From Shewanella woodyi ATCC 51908 (GTDB lineage Bacteria > Pseudomonadota > Gammaproteobacteria > Enterobacterales > Shewanellaceae): a DNA stretch of 64,000 bases. The notes under the pieces were generated by a model that saw only the letters and a list, made by a program, of their open reading frames with translations, did no database searches and had not been told where the DNA came from. The stretch lies in the NCBI RefSeq assembly GCF_000019525.1, contig NC_010506.1, positions 3,782,001 through 3,846,000 on the forward strand, given 5' to 3'. Positions 36,053 to 45,924 of the stretch are shown here, piece by piece; the stretch's first letter is position 1, and every line of letters begins with the position of its first letter. A program made the position numbers and the translations under genes.

Positions 36053-37432
36053 TTACTTCTTACGCCACGTTGTCCCTTCAGGGCCATCTTCCAAAATCAC
36101 ACCTAAGGCGTTAAGTCCATCACGGGCGATATCCGCAGCAGGCCAATCTTTCTCAGCTCGTGCTCGATTACGCTCTGCGATTAATGCTTCAACCTCAGCG
36201 ACTTCAGCATCGTTACTCTCGCCTTTAAAGAAGCTATCGACATCTTGCTCGAGTATACCAAGTACACCAGCCAACTCTTTTAGACGCACTGCGAGAGCCG
36301 AAGCTTGAGCTAAATCAGTGACTTTAAGACGGTTAACCTCACGCACCATATCAAACAATACTGAATATGCTTCAGGCGTATTAAAGTCATCATCCATCGC
36401 CTGTTTAAACTTAGACACAAAGTTTTCAGCCGCCGCAGGCTCAACAGTTAAATCCAGATCTTTTAGTGCCGTGTACAGACGTGCTAATGCAGATTTAGCT
36501 TGCTTAAGGTTATCTTCTGAGTAGTTAAGTTGGCTACGGTAGTGACCAGACAACAAGAAGTAACGAATTGTCGCCGCATCATAATGAGCTAATACATCTC
36601 GGATAGTGAAGAAGTTATTAAGAGACTTAGACATCTTCTCTTTATCGACCATCACCATGCCTGTGTGCATCCAGTAGTTCACATAAGGCGTATTATGGGC
36701 GCAGCAAGATTGTGCGATCTCATTTTCATGATGAGGGAACTGAAGATCGCTACCACCACCATGAATATCAAAATGTTGGCCAAGATGCTTGCTGTTCATG
36801 GCTGAACACTCGATATGCCAACCTGGACGACCAGGTCCCCATGGAGACTCCCAAGTCGGCTCACCTGGTTTTGACATCTTCCACAGTACGAAATCCATAG
36901 GATCGCGCTTGGAGTCTTCGACTTCGACACGAGCTCCGGCCTGTAGTTGCTCTAAATTTTGTCCAGACAAACGACCATACTCAGGGAATGAAGAGACACT
37001 AAACAACACATCACCATTGGATGACACATAGGCGTGCTCTTTCTCAATAAGCTTTTCAACCATCTCGATAATCTCAGCCATGTGCAACGTTGCTCTAGGC
37101 TCAAAATCGGGACGCTTCATGTTTAACGAGTCGAAATCTTTATGCATTTCACCGATCAAACGCTCTGTCAGTGAATCACAGCTCTCCTTGTTTTCTGCCG
37201 CACGCTTGATGATCTTGTCATCAACATCAGTAATGTTACGCAGAAAATTCACATCGTAACCAGAATAGCGTAGGTACCTTACTATCATGTCGAAAGCTAC
37301 AAAGGTACGCCCGTGACCAATATGACATAAATCATAGATGGTGATCCCACACACATACATGCCAACTTTACCTGGCTGTAATGGTTTAAATTCCTCTTTT
37401 TGGCGGGTCAGGCTGTTGTATAGCTTCAACAT
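36053..37432 (-). CDS. cysS: Cysteinyl-tRNA synthetase
   Basis: This class I synthetase (459 residues) shows HIGH as [15 protein letters not shown] as [11 protein letters not shown], and the zinc ligands Cys28 ([10 protein letters not shown]), Cys in WHIECSAM and HHENEIAQ. Complete. Divergent from ppiB across 244 bp. Confidence 0.97.
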   Translation of the reverse strand: MLKLYNSLTRQKEEFKPLQPGKVGMYVCGITIYDLCHIGHGRTFVAFDMIVRYLRYSGYDVNFLRNITDVDDKIIKRAAENKESCDSLTERLIGEMHKDFDSLNMKRPDFEPRATLHMAEIIEMVEKLIEKEHAYVSSNGDVLFSVSSFPEYGRLSGQNLEQLQAGARVEVEDSKRDPMDFVLWKMSKPGEPTWESPWGPGRPGWHIECSAMNSKHLGQHFDIHGGGSDLQFPHHENEIAQSCCAHNTPYVNYWMHTGMVMVDKEKMSKSLNNFFTIRDVLAHYDAATIRYFLLSGHYRSQLNYSEDNLKQAKSALARLYTALKDLDLTVEPAAAENFVSKFKQAMDDDFNTPEAYSVLFDMVREVNRLKVTDLAQASALAVRLKELAGVLGILEQDVDSFFKGESNDAEVAEVEALIAERNRARAEKDWPAADIARDGLNALGVILEDGPEGTTWRKK

Positions 37433-37676
37433 CGATATTCTCTTCTACAAAAAACAAATAAAATAGTGGGTTTAGTCTATCATTGGCAAACTAGCGCTTC
37501 CATTAGTTTTAAAGCTTAATAGCGCGATGGTAAACACATTTATCAAACTCGGCAGCAAGAGTCACGAATAAAAGCTGAAAAAGCCAGCAGTTCACAGCAT
37601 TACTCTTTATGCGCTAACGCATTTACGTTAGAATCCTGCCACTATTTTTTATTGTTAACTTAATGAGAATCAAATC

Positions 37677-38177
37677 ATGATCACTCTTCATACTAATCAC
37701 GGTGAGATCGTTTTAAAACTTGACGCAGAAAAAGCGCCAATTACCGCAGAAAACTTCACCAAGTACGTTAAAGATGGCTTCTTTGATGGCACTGTTTTCC
37801 ACCGTGTCATTGACGGTTTCATGATCCAAGGTGGCGGTTTCACTGAAGATATGGTCCAAAAGAACAGTGGCGAAACCATCAAGAACGAAGCTAATAACGG
37901 TTTATCAAACCTAGTTGGCACTATCGCGATGGCAAGAACCTCTGATCCTCATTCAGCAACAGCTCAGTTCTTCATCAACATCAACGACAACACTTTCCTT
38001 GATTTTAAGTCTGAAACCTCTCAAGGTTGGGGTTACTGCGTATTTGGTAAAGTGACAGCTGGTATGGATGTCGTCAATAAAATTAAAGCGGTTAGCACAG
38101 GCAACCGTGGCATGCATCAAGATGTGCCTCTTGAAGCAGTTATCATTGAAAAAGTAACCATTGCTGACGCTGAATAA
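37677..38177 (+). CDS. ppiB: Cytoplasmic peptidyl-prolyl cis-trans isomerase B
   Basis: This 166-residue cyclophilin without a signal peptide has [15 protein letters not shown] (catalytic Arg and Gln region) and [28 protein letters not shown] precedes the ATG. lpxH follows after nine bases, so they form one operon, as in other gammaproteobacteria. Confidence 0.95.
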   Translation: MITLHTNHGEIVLKLDAEKAPITAENFTKYVKDGFFDGTVFHRVIDGFMIQGGGFTEDMVQKNSGETIKNEANNGLSNLVGTIAMARTSDPHSATAQFFININDNTFLDFKSETSQGWGYCVFGKVTAGMDVVNKIKAVSTGNRGMHQDVPLEAVIIEKVTIADAE

Positions 38178-38186
38178 GCCAGCTTA

Positions 38187-38924
38187 ATGCGTACACTTTT
38201 TATTGGCGATCTGCATCTATCTGCAGATCGCCCTGATATCACCTCAGCCTTCAACCATTTCCTCGATAATGAACTTCATGATGTGGAAGCTCTCTATATC
38301 TTAGGTGATCTGTTTGAAGTATGGATTGGGGATGATATTGCAGAGCCTTTTGCTCTTGAACTCGCCACAAAATTAAAAGCTATCTCAAGCCGATTGCCCA
38401 TCTACTATATCCACGGTAATCGTGACTTCCTCATTGGTCATGTGTATGCTCAGCAATCTGGCATGACCTTACTCCCCGAAGTCCATAAGTTCAATCTATA
38501 CGGCGTGCCAACAGTCATTCTTCATGGCGATAGTCTGTGCACTTTAGATAAGGCATACCAAAGGTTCAGATGCTTTAGAAACCTAAAACTCGTCAAGTGG
38601 CTCTATGGCAAACTCCCAAAGAACTCTCGACTCAAGATAGCCAGAGATATTCGCTCTAAAAGCACTCAAAGTAATCAGCGTAAAAGCATGACCATCATGG
38701 ATGTAGAAAGTGAAGCTGTAGAGCAGTTGCTGGAGCAAACAGATGCAATGCAGATGATCCATGGTCATACCCACAGACCCAAGATGCACACTATCCACAC
38801 TCAAACACATACTCAAAAAGAGTGTACAAAAACACGAATCGTGGTGGGTGACTGGTATGAACAAACCAGTGTGCTAAGCATCAGTCCTGAAAAAATCTCA
38901 CTATCGGCCAGCCCACTGGTGTAA
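38187..38924 (+). CDS. lpxH: UDP-2,3-diacylglucosamine diphosphatase
   Basis: LpxH (245 residues) is the manganese-dependent calcineurin-like hydrolase that makes lipid X in lipid A synthesis. Metal motifs: [22 protein letters not shown], and HGHTHRP near the C-terminus. A His/Thr-rich insertion ([10 protein letters not shown]) follows the last motif. It forms a unit with ppiB. No terminator is evident in the 100 bp before the convergent miaE. Confidence 0.95.
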   Translation: MRTLFIGDLHLSADRPDITSAFNHFLDNELHDVEALYILGDLFEVWIGDDIAEPFALELATKLKAISSRLPIYYIHGNRDFLIGHVYAQQSGMTLLPEVHKFNLYGVPTVILHGDSLCTLDKAYQRFRCFRNLKLVKWLYGKLPKNSRLKIARDIRSKSTQSNQRKSMTIMDVESEAVEQLLEQTDAMQMIHGHTHRPKMHTIHTQTHTQKECTKTRIVVGDWYEQTSVLSISPEKISLSASPLV

Positions 38925-39026
38925 ATTGACTTAGAAGGCAGTGGCCATTTCTACGTCAATACGTCTAGAAGTTAACTCCCACAACGTCTCTGAAACGAGC
39001 TTTTTCGGGTAGTTTGAAAGTAATTT

Positions 39027-39791
39027 TTACTCTTGGGCACCGCTGTGAAAGTTAAACTCAGGATCGATAGAGCTAATAAGCTCAGCTTCACGCTCTGCAA
39101 TAATGGCCACCCGCTCACTAATATCACCTCCAGCAATATCTTCAGCTAAAAGTAAGTAATCCTGATAATGTCTGGCTTCTGAGCGCAGCAGTGACACATA
39201 AAATTTGTTGAGAACCTCATCAAGATATGGCGCTAATTTCGCAAAACGTTCACAAGATCTCGCCTCAATAAATGCCCCGATAATCAATTTATCTATCATG
39301 GCAGCAGGTTCATGGGTTCGAACCATCTTCATCATCCCTTTGGCATAACGACCTGCTCTGCGGTTTTCATAGGGGATCCCCCTCTCAAGCATTATCTCTA
39401 ATACCTGCTCGAAATGGTGAAACTCCTCTTTAATCAACCGAACCATTTTGCTGATCAAGGCATCGCCCTGCTCAAAACCCGCTTTAGCAGTCAGTTCAAT
39501 TGAGACATCATTCTTTTTACTGCTTCTCGCTAAAAAGACCGCAATGTCCCTGTCTTTGCGATACACAAACTCCTCATAGGGCTTAGCCCATTCAAGTAGT
39601 TGCTTACCACTTTGTTGCTCAACCGCATATTTTCTCACCAGAAACATCGCTGTTTGCGCTGCTTTTAGCTCGCAATTACAGTGATCAATTAACAGTGTAG
39701 GTAGGTTCTCAGGCTTAATTGCCGCTTGGATCCAACTATCGGGGGTTTCACATTTAAGAAAAGCATGTATCGGGGCTAACAACTGCTGCAT
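39027..39791 (-). CDS. miaE: tRNA 2-methylthio-N6-isopentenyl adenosine-37 hydroxylase
   Basis: MiaE (254 residues) is a non-haem di-iron monooxygenase that hydroxylates ms2i6A37 in tRNA. The ferritin-like ligands are seen in KEEFHHFEQVL, IEARSCERF and LRSEARHYQDY. Monocistronic and convergent with lpxH. Complete. Confidence 0.92.
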   Translation of the reverse strand: MQQLLAPIHAFLKCETPDSWIQAAIKPENLPTLLIDHCNCELKAAQTAMFLVRKYAVEQQSGKQLLEWAKPYEEFVYRKDRDIAVFLARSSKKNDVSIELTAKAGFEQGDALISKMVRLIKEEFHHFEQVLEIMLERGIPYENRRAGRYAKGMMKMVRTHEPAAMIDKLIIGAFIEARSCERFAKLAPYLDEVLNKFYVSLLRSEARHYQDYLLLAEDIAGGDISERVAIIAEREAELISSIDPEFNFHSGAQE

Positions 39792-40168
39792 CTGCTCTCA
39801 ACTAAGGATAAGTCTAATTAATGATATTGTATCAGTTACTCACACTAAATGAGCTAGCTAATTTAAGGCCGTTTCTCGACAAATCTTTATTAAATTGATT
39901 CACGACAGAATAAAAAAAGAGCAAAAAGAGATTAAATCCAACAAATCAATAACAAAGTAAACTTGACTCCTCCTCATTTTTGTTCAATAAATAAACTTAT
40001 GCAGAGCAAGTTTTAGCTAAGCATTATTGGAAACATATCGTGAGCCGCATGGTCTTTGGGAAATGACCAATAGGCTAATACCCATAACAACAATAGATCA
40101 CATTTGGGTATAGAGGGTTCGTCTGCAGTTTGGCGAGCAAAAAGTAAAGCTAAACAAGGATAATTATA
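39792..40168. other. 377-bp gap between miaE and the Yip1 gene
   Basis: The gap is AT-rich with no gene. A 34-bp piece at 40078-40111 begins ATACCCA and ends TGGGTAT, like the two tips of MITE family 2 brought together; it may be an excision or deletion remnant. A hairpin GGTC...GACC lies just before (40051-40068). Confidence 0.45.
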
Positions 40169-40765
40169 ATGATATTGAATCACTTAATGGGGCTATACAC
40201 TCATCCAAAAGAGGAGTGGCACACAATTGAACAGAATCATGAAGCATTAAAGAGCAGTCTGAGTCATGTGCTTTTAGTAGCACTCATCCCAGTGATCTGC
40301 ACCTTTTTCGCTTCAACTGAGATAGGTTGGAACTTAGGCGTTGGCGACCCACTCTTCCTCACACAGCAAAGTGCGATGTTAATGTCTGTGGGCATGTATT
40401 TCGGATTAATCGCAGGCGTATTTGGCCTTGCATACTTAGCATTTTGGATGGCAAAAACTTTCGACGCCGATCCGAGCTTTACTCAAGCACTAGAGCTCGC
40501 CTCTTACACAGCGACGCCACTGTTTATGGTAGGTTTAGCTGCACTCTATCCAAGTATTTGGTTTGTAATGGTTATCGGCCTACTGGGTTTAACTTACTCC
40601 GTTTACCTTCTCTATACCGGCGTACCTATCATCATGAATATTCCCGAAGAGAAAGGCTTTATCTACGCAAGTTCAGTTGTCACAGCAGGCTTAGTACTGT
40701 TAGTCGCCTTAATGGCGTCAAGTGTGATTTTATGGAGCATGGGCTTAGGCCCAATCCAGCAATAA
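40169..40765 (+). CDS. Yip1-family inner membrane protein
   Basis: This 198-residue protein has five or six hydrophobic segments and a short cytoplasmic N-terminus (MGLYTHPKEEWHTI), the usual opening of bacterial Yip1-domain (formerly DUF1282) proteins. Function is unknown. AAGGA lies 11 bases before the ATG. Convergent with glnS. Confidence 0.8.
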   Translation: MILNHLMGLYTHPKEEWHTIEQNHEALKSSLSHVLLVALIPVICTFFASTEIGWNLGVGDPLFLTQQSAMLMSVGMYFGLIAGVFGLAYLAFWMAKTFDADPSFTQALELASYTATPLFMVGLAALYPSIWFVMVIGLLGLTYSVYLLYTGVPIIMNIPEEKGFIYASSVVTAGLVLLVALMASSVILWSMGLGPIQQ

Positions 40766-40783
40766 TATTAACTCCTAGCAAAC

Positions 40784-40818
40784 AAAAAGGCTTTAGGGTT
40801 TCCCCTAAAGCCTTTTTA
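40784..40818. terminator. Bidirectional terminator between the Yip1 gene and glnS
   Basis: AAAAAGGCTTTAGGG and CCCTAAAGCCTTTTT pair around TTTC, with A and T runs for both directions. Confidence 0.9.
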
Positions 40819-40852
40819 GATCTTACGTATGGTACTAATTACTGAGAACTCA

Positions 40853-42523
40853 TTACTGAGAAGAGTCTCGTAATGCAACGGTTAGATTGAATACCAAGTT
40901 TTCTGGTGTTGAATCTTTATTGTCTGCACAGAAGTAGCCTTCACGCTCAAACTGATATGCTTTTTCAGCTTCTGCAGCCACAAGACCTGCTTCAACGAAA
41001 CCATGAGCTACAACCAGAGAGTCTGGGTTAAGTACCTCATCGACAGTCTCAGCAGCCGCTGGGTTAGCATCGGTAAACAGACGATCGTAAAGGCGGAACT
41101 CTGCAGGTTTAGCAGATGTTGCTTCAACCCAATGGATAACCCCTTTTACTTTACGCCCATCTGATGGATTCTTACCTAGCGTCTCATCATCATAGCTACA
41201 GTAGATAGTAGTGACATTGCCATCGGCATCTTTATCACAACGCTCTGCTTTAATGACATAAGCGTTACGTAAACGCACCTCTTTGCCTTGAACCAGACGC
41301 TTGTACTTCTTATTCGCTTCTTCACGGAAGTCATCAGCATCGATATAAAGTTCACGACCAAAAGCCAATTCACGCTTGCCCATCTCTTCATTAGTTGGGT
41401 GTATTGGTGCGCTCAAGGTTTCAATTTGACCTTCTGGGTAGTTCTCGATTATCACCTTAACAGGGTTGATCACAGCCATTGCACGAGGCGCTTTGTCATT
41501 AAGCTCCTCACGGATACACGCATCTAACATTCCAACTTCTACCATGTTGTCCTGCTTAGTTACGCCAATGCGTAAACAGAACTCACGGATAGCCGACGGC
41601 GTATAACCACGGCGACGAAGCGCTGCAATGGTCGGCATACGTGGGTCATCCCAGCCATTAACCAATTTACGAGTCACAAGATCGTTAAGCTTACGCTTAG
41701 ACATCAAGGTGTACTCTAGGTTTAGACGAGAAAACTCATACTGACGAGTACGATTTGGCGCTTGGAAATCATCTAAGTGATCCAATACCCAATCATACAA
41801 ACGGCGATTATCCTGAAACTCTAATGTACAAAGTGAGTGACTGATGTTCTCAATCGCATCTGAGATACAGTGAGTAAAATCGTACATAGGATAGATACAC
41901 CACTTATCACCAGTTTGATGGTGATGAGCAAAACGGACACGATAGATTATCGGATCACGCATGCACATAAATGATGATGCCATGTCGATTTTAGCTCGAA
42001 GAGAACACTCTCCCTCTTTGAACTCACCTTTACGCATCTTTTCAAATAGCTCGAGGTTCTCAGCTACTGATGTGTCACGATAAGGACTGTTCTTTCCAGG
42101 CGCTTTAAGTGTGCCGCGATACTCGCGAGTCTCTTCCCCATTAAGGAAACAGACATAGGCTAAGCCTTTCTCGATCAACTCAATCGCATACTTATGTAAC
42201 TGGTCAAAATAGTTTGATGAGTAGCGAATATCGCCATCCCAGTCAAAACCAAGCCACTTCACATCATCCTGAATAGAATGAACATAATCGATATCTTCTT
42301 TCTCAGGATTCGTGTCATCGAAACGTAAGTTACATTGGCCCTTGTAATCCTTTGCTATACCGAAGTTTAAGCAGATAGATTTTGCATGGCCGATATGAAG
42401 AAAGCCATTAGGCTCAGGTGGAAAACGGGTATGCACACTCTCATGCTTACCGCTTTCAAGATCTTCATCTATGATATTACGAATGAAGTTACTAGGACGA
42501 ACTTCGCTGTCCAGATGACTCAT
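40853..42523 (-). CDS. glnS: Glutaminyl-tRNA synthetase
   Basis: This class Ic synthetase of 556 residues has HIGH as [12 protein letters not shown], the KMSKS equivalent MSKRKL, and an anticodon-binding beta-barrel at the C-terminus ending [12 protein letters not shown]. Length matches E. coli GlnS. Complete and monocistronic. Confidence 0.97.
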   Translation of the reverse strand: MSHLDSEVRPSNFIRNIIDEDLESGKHESVHTRFPPEPNGFLHIGHAKSICLNFGIAKDYKGQCNLRFDDTNPEKEDIDYVHSIQDDVKWLGFDWDGDIRYSSNYFDQLHKYAIELIEKGLAYVCFLNGEETREYRGTLKAPGKNSPYRDTSVAENLELFEKMRKGEFKEGECSLRAKIDMASSFMCMRDPIIYRVRFAHHHQTGDKWCIYPMYDFTHCISDAIENISHSLCTLEFQDNRRLYDWVLDHLDDFQAPNRTRQYEFSRLNLEYTLMSKRKLNDLVTRKLVNGWDDPRMPTIAALRRRGYTPSAIREFCLRIGVTKQDNMVEVGMLDACIREELNDKAPRAMAVINPVKVIIENYPEGQIETLSAPIHPTNEEMGKRELAFGRELYIDADDFREEANKKYKRLVQGKEVRLRNAYVIKAERCDKDADGNVTTIYCSYDDETLGKNPSDGRKVKGVIHWVEATSAKPAEFRLYDRLFTDANPAAAETVDEVLNPDSLVVAHGFVEAGLVAAEAEKAYQFEREGYFCADNKDSTPENLVFNLTVALRDSSQ

Positions 42524-42682
42524 GATATTCCTCTTAAAGAACGCGGACCAGCCATCCGCTCGATGATTGTCATCAAGGTAATGGCATAGGCAGGTTTTGA
42601 TGTAATTAAAAAGATGATCCTATATCTCTGACGGAGATACAACGCTTGATACAGAAATATTTAAAACTAAACATGATAAAAC

Positions 42683-42711
42683 AAAAAAGCAGCGATAAAC
42701 GCTGCTTTTTA
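42683..42711 (-). terminator. Terminator of feoAB
   Basis: AAAAAGCAGCG and CGCTGCTTTTT around TTTAT, 15 bases after the feoB stop on the minus strand. Confidence 0.88.
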
Positions 42712-42725
42712 AGACGAAATGAAGT

Positions 42726-45020
42726 TTATTCGGTAATGATTTTAATACCAGGAATAATTGTTTGACTACGTTTCGCTTTGCGTTTTAACCAGAAGTAGAA
42801 GAATACCAGAGCCACAGCAAAGAATCCAATCCATAAACTTGAGGTCAATGGGTGGGCGCTAAAAGTCGCCGCTTGATAAAATACTGTCGCTGTTCCGTAG
42901 GCTAAAGCAAATGTCCAAACCCCAGCAAATGCCGCCCAGCGCCCGCCAAATTCACCGACTAAAGCCCCCATCGCAGCAACACATGGCGTGTATAGCAAAA
43001 TGAAAAGCAGGTAAGCAAATGCCGCAGTGACACCAGTAAATCCAGCTTGAAGTGCCGTAAAGGTCGATGTATCTACCTCAAGCTCCTCAGATGCAGCTTC
43101 TACAGAGGAGACATCCCCAACAGAAAGAGAGAGAGGATCATCAAGCTTGATGCCAAACAGATTCTCAGGAATGGTGGCTATCGCCTCATTCAGTGATTCA
43201 ATAAAAGGAGTCAGCTCTTCATCACCATCGGTTGGCGTGCTATATAAACTGTTTAAGGTACCGACCACAGCTTCTTTAGCAAAAATACCAGTGATAATGC
43301 CAACGGTTGCTGGCCAGTTATCCTGCTCAACCCCCATAGGTGCAAATAGAGGTGTCACCTTTTGGCTTGCTACACTCAATACAGACTCAGAGCTATCTTC
43401 ATGACCAAAGGTGCCGTCAATACCAATGGCATTGACAAAATTAAGCAGCGTCACAACAATCACAATGGTTTTACCCGCCCCTAAAATAAAGCTCTTAGTG
43501 CGTTTTCCGGTGCGATTTAATACGGTTTTTAACTTAGGCTTCTCATAGCTTGGTAGCTCCATCACAACCGCACTGCTTGTGCCAGGCAATAGGGTTGAGC
43601 GTAATAACAATCCTGTACCTACTGCAGCTAGTACGCCAATAATATAGAGAAGAAACACTAAGTTCTGCCCAGACTCTGGGAAAAATGCCGCAGCAAATAG
43701 CGCATAAACAGGAAGACGAGCACCACAAGACATAAACGGCGCCATCATTCCCGTGACAATACGCTCACGCTCACTGCCTAGAGTACGTGTTGCCATAATG
43801 GCAGGTACGGAGCAACCAAAACCCACAATCATAGGCACAAAGGCCTTGCCAGGTAGGCCTATTCGACGCATTAAGCCATCGACAACGAAGGCTGCACGAG
43901 CCATGTACCCAGAACCTTCAAGTACAGAGAGCGCCAAAAACAGAGCGGCAATGACAGGAATAAAGGTCGCAACGGTTTGCACACCTTGTCCGACACCACC
44001 TGCAACAATTGTCACCAACCAAGCTGGGGAGCCGATGCTTGACATCAATGCGCCTAGATGATCAACAAACAGTGCCCCAGCTGTGATATCGAAGAAGTCG
44101 ATAAATGAGCTACCGACATTGATACTAAACATAAACATCAAGTACATAACAAACAAAAAGACAGGCACACCTGCAACTGGATGCAGAATAACCTTGTCTA
44201 GCTTGTCACTGATCGTTTCAGCACCGTTGGCAGCCACAGAGGAGTCGTAGACACTTTGCACAAAATCAAAGCGGGTTGTAGCCACCATGATCTCAATATC
44301 TTTACCCTGACTCGAAAGTGACTCAGAACATTGATTCACCTCATCAAGCATTTGACCATTTTTACACTGACCACAGCCAAGTCCATTGGCTAACATCGCA
44401 AGCGCACGACCACGGCTTAAGGTCTCATCACTTGAAAGTAGTGAGGTAACGCCTGTTTCTATTTGTGCATCATAATTTAAGACTAAAGGTGCTTCAGAGA
44501 CTTTCCCATCAAGCAGATCAACGACCTGTTCCTTAACCTTTTCAATATCCCCTTCATCACGAGAACAAACACTGACCACAGGGCAACCTAAAGTCTCACT
44601 CATCTTGGCTGTGTTAATCTCAATGCCATGCTTCTTTGCGGCATCAATTTTGTTCAGCACTACCACCATAGGAATGCCAAGTTCACGCAGCTGAACGGTC
44701 AGATATAGGTGACGTTCAATATTGGTTGCATCGACTAAATTAATAATGCCGTCGACTTGTTGTTCTGCCAGATATTGCTGCGCAATCTGCTCATCCAAAG
44801 AGCAATCACAGCTGCTTCCTGCTGGAAGCAGATCATAAATACCTGGAAGGTCAGTGAGATACACATCTGCACCGTTAAGGGTAAAAAGGCCTGTTTTCTT
44901 CTCAACTGTCACACCTGACCAGTTACCAACTTGCTGATTGGCTCCTGTTAATGCGTTAAAAAGCGTCGACTTACCTGCATTTGGGTTACCGACTGTGACA
45001 CAATGAAACTGCTTAGCCAT
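42726..45020 (-). CDS. feoB: Ferrous iron transporter FeoB
   Basis: FeoB (764 residues) is a GTPase-fused membrane transporter for Fe2+. The G domain has G1 GNPNAGKST, G3 DLPGIYDL and G4 NKID. A cysteine pair follows (GLGCGQCKNG), then two Gate domains and about eight membrane segments with PFMSCGARLPVY. It starts at 45020 (MAKQFHCVTVG), overlapping the feoA stop by eight bases (ATGGCTAA). No feoC is seen. The gene pair is divergent from omcA. Confidence 0.95.
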   Translation of the reverse strand: MAKQFHCVTVGNPNAGKSTLFNALTGANQQVGNWSGVTVEKKTGLFTLNGADVYLTDLPGIYDLLPAGSSCDCSLDEQIAQQYLAEQQVDGIINLVDATNIERHLYLTVQLRELGIPMVVVLNKIDAAKKHGIEINTAKMSETLGCPVVSVCSRDEGDIEKVKEQVVDLLDGKVSEAPLVLNYDAQIETGVTSLLSSDETLSRGRALAMLANGLGCGQCKNGQMLDEVNQCSESLSSQGKDIEIMVATTRFDFVQSVYDSSVAANGAETISDKLDKVILHPVAGVPVFLFVMYLMFMFSINVGSSFIDFFDITAGALFVDHLGALMSSIGSPAWLVTIVAGGVGQGVQTVATFIPVIAALFLALSVLEGSGYMARAAFVVDGLMRRIGLPGKAFVPMIVGFGCSVPAIMATRTLGSERERIVTGMMAPFMSCGARLPVYALFAAAFFPESGQNLVFLLYIIGVLAAVGTGLLLRSTLLPGTSSAVVMELPSYEKPKLKTVLNRTGKRTKSFILGAGKTIVIVVTLLNFVNAIGIDGTFGHEDSSESVLSVASQKVTPLFAPMGVEQDNWPATVGIITGIFAKEAVVGTLNSLYSTPTDGDEELTPFIESLNEAIATIPENLFGIKLDDPLSLSVGDVSSVEAASEELEVDTSTFTALQAGFTGVTAAFAYLLFILLYTPCVAAMGALVGEFGGRWAAFAGVWTFALAYGTATVFYQAATFSAHPLTSSLWIGFFAVALVFFYFWLKRKAKRSQTIIPGIKIITE

Positions 45021-45282
45021 TCGCTTTTTCCACCTCAAGTTCTACTACTTCAACTCTCTCGACTTCAATAATGTCGGCCAAATCACGGCGCATACATAAG
45101 CGACTTCCACGAATATCAAGCTCTAAGCCCGAGCCTAATGGCGCTTTACGAAGCAATCGAAAACGAGTATTTGGCGTGATCCCCATTGAAAGTAACTTGC
45201 GCTTAACGACTGCAGGCAGGTCCAGTTGACCGACTACAGCGATGGTGGCGTGCTCACCTGGATTTAAATCGCTTAATTTCAT
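45013..45282 (-). CDS. feoA: Ferrous iron transport protein FeoA
   Basis: FeoA (89 residues) is a small SH3-like cytoplasmic partner of FeoB. It begins MKLSDLNPGEHATIAVVGQL and ends in an acidic tail. Translationally coupled to feoB. A Fur-like dyad lies about 100 bases upstream. Confidence 0.93.
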   Translation of the reverse strand: MKLSDLNPGEHATIAVVGQLDLPAVVKRKLLSMGITPNTRFRLLRKAPLGSGLELDIRGSRLCMRRDLADIIEVERVEVVELEVEKANG

Positions 45283-45384
45283 TATGCTTTATACCTTGTG
45301 ACAGGCCTCAATAATTCTAAAACTCGAACCGATTTTAACGGAGGTAAAGGAGAAATAATCCTACCTAGATCAATATTTGGTATT

Positions 45385-45403
45385 GGAAACGATAATAGTT
45401 TTC
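45385..45403. promoter_or_regulatory. Putative Fur-like site upstream of feoA
   Basis: GGAAACGATAATAGTTTTC matches 13 of 19 positions of the Fur consensus and has inverted arms GGAAAC / GTTTTC. feoAB is Fur-regulated in many bacteria. Moderate support only. Confidence 0.45.
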
Positions 45404-45535
45404 AATTGTATTCTGTATTATGTGACAAAAGTCCCAACTAATAAACGCTCTAATGGAATTAATTCCTTTACCCGCTCTTTTGTGAGAACGATTATCACTA
45501 CGGACGGGAGTATGGCGAAGCAAACCTGAACATTA

Positions 45536-45551
45536 AGTGATATAAGTCACG
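45536..45551. promoter_or_regulatory. Putative CRP site upstream of omcA
   Basis: AGTGATATAAGTCACG has the GTGA-N6-TCAC form. CRP controls anaerobic respiration genes in Shewanella, including the mtr/omc genes. The distance to the omcA start (about 375 bp) means it could serve a distal promoter. Confidence 0.45.
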
Positions 45552-45924
45552 ATTTTACTTTTCCTTTTCTCAATCACCGCCTTTTACCTATTAATCACAC
45601 AAGCTTGTTAAAACAGGGTCACAAGAGTATTAAAGAATTGAATACGTCAGTAACCATCCCCACTTTAATTAGCCGGCGAAAATATAAAACATCACAGAAA
45701 CGCCCCTCAAGTATCTACCCCTAAAGAAATAGTCAGACCTAACTCACATAAAGCGGTTAAAACACCTGCTAAATGCTTCGCGCTTAGATAGCCTATAGGT
45801 GGAAATTAATTCCACACACTAATCTATTGATTTTCAAGGAATTGAGAATAAGAATCACTCTTATCTCAGCCTGAGCTAAATTAGCTATGATTAGTGATGA
45901 TTAAAACTATTGCAGGGAATAATC

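Larger units (their letters stand above)
45283..45924. other. 642-bp divergent regulatory region, feoAB / omcA
   Basis: Contains the Fur-like dyad (45385-45403), palindromes GGAATTAATTCC (45455-45466) and GTGGAA-ATTAA-TTCCAC (45799-45815), and a CRP-like site (45536-45551). No gene or mtrDEF remnant is seen. Confidence 0.6.

Noticed and set aside
40327..40845. Open frame of 172 codons on the plus strand
   Set aside because: It is a shifted frame of the Yip1-family gene and runs through its terminator.
45480..45500. CRP site at TGTGAGAACGATTATCAC
   Set aside because: The half sites are nine bases apart instead of six; the site at 45536-45551 has correct spacing.
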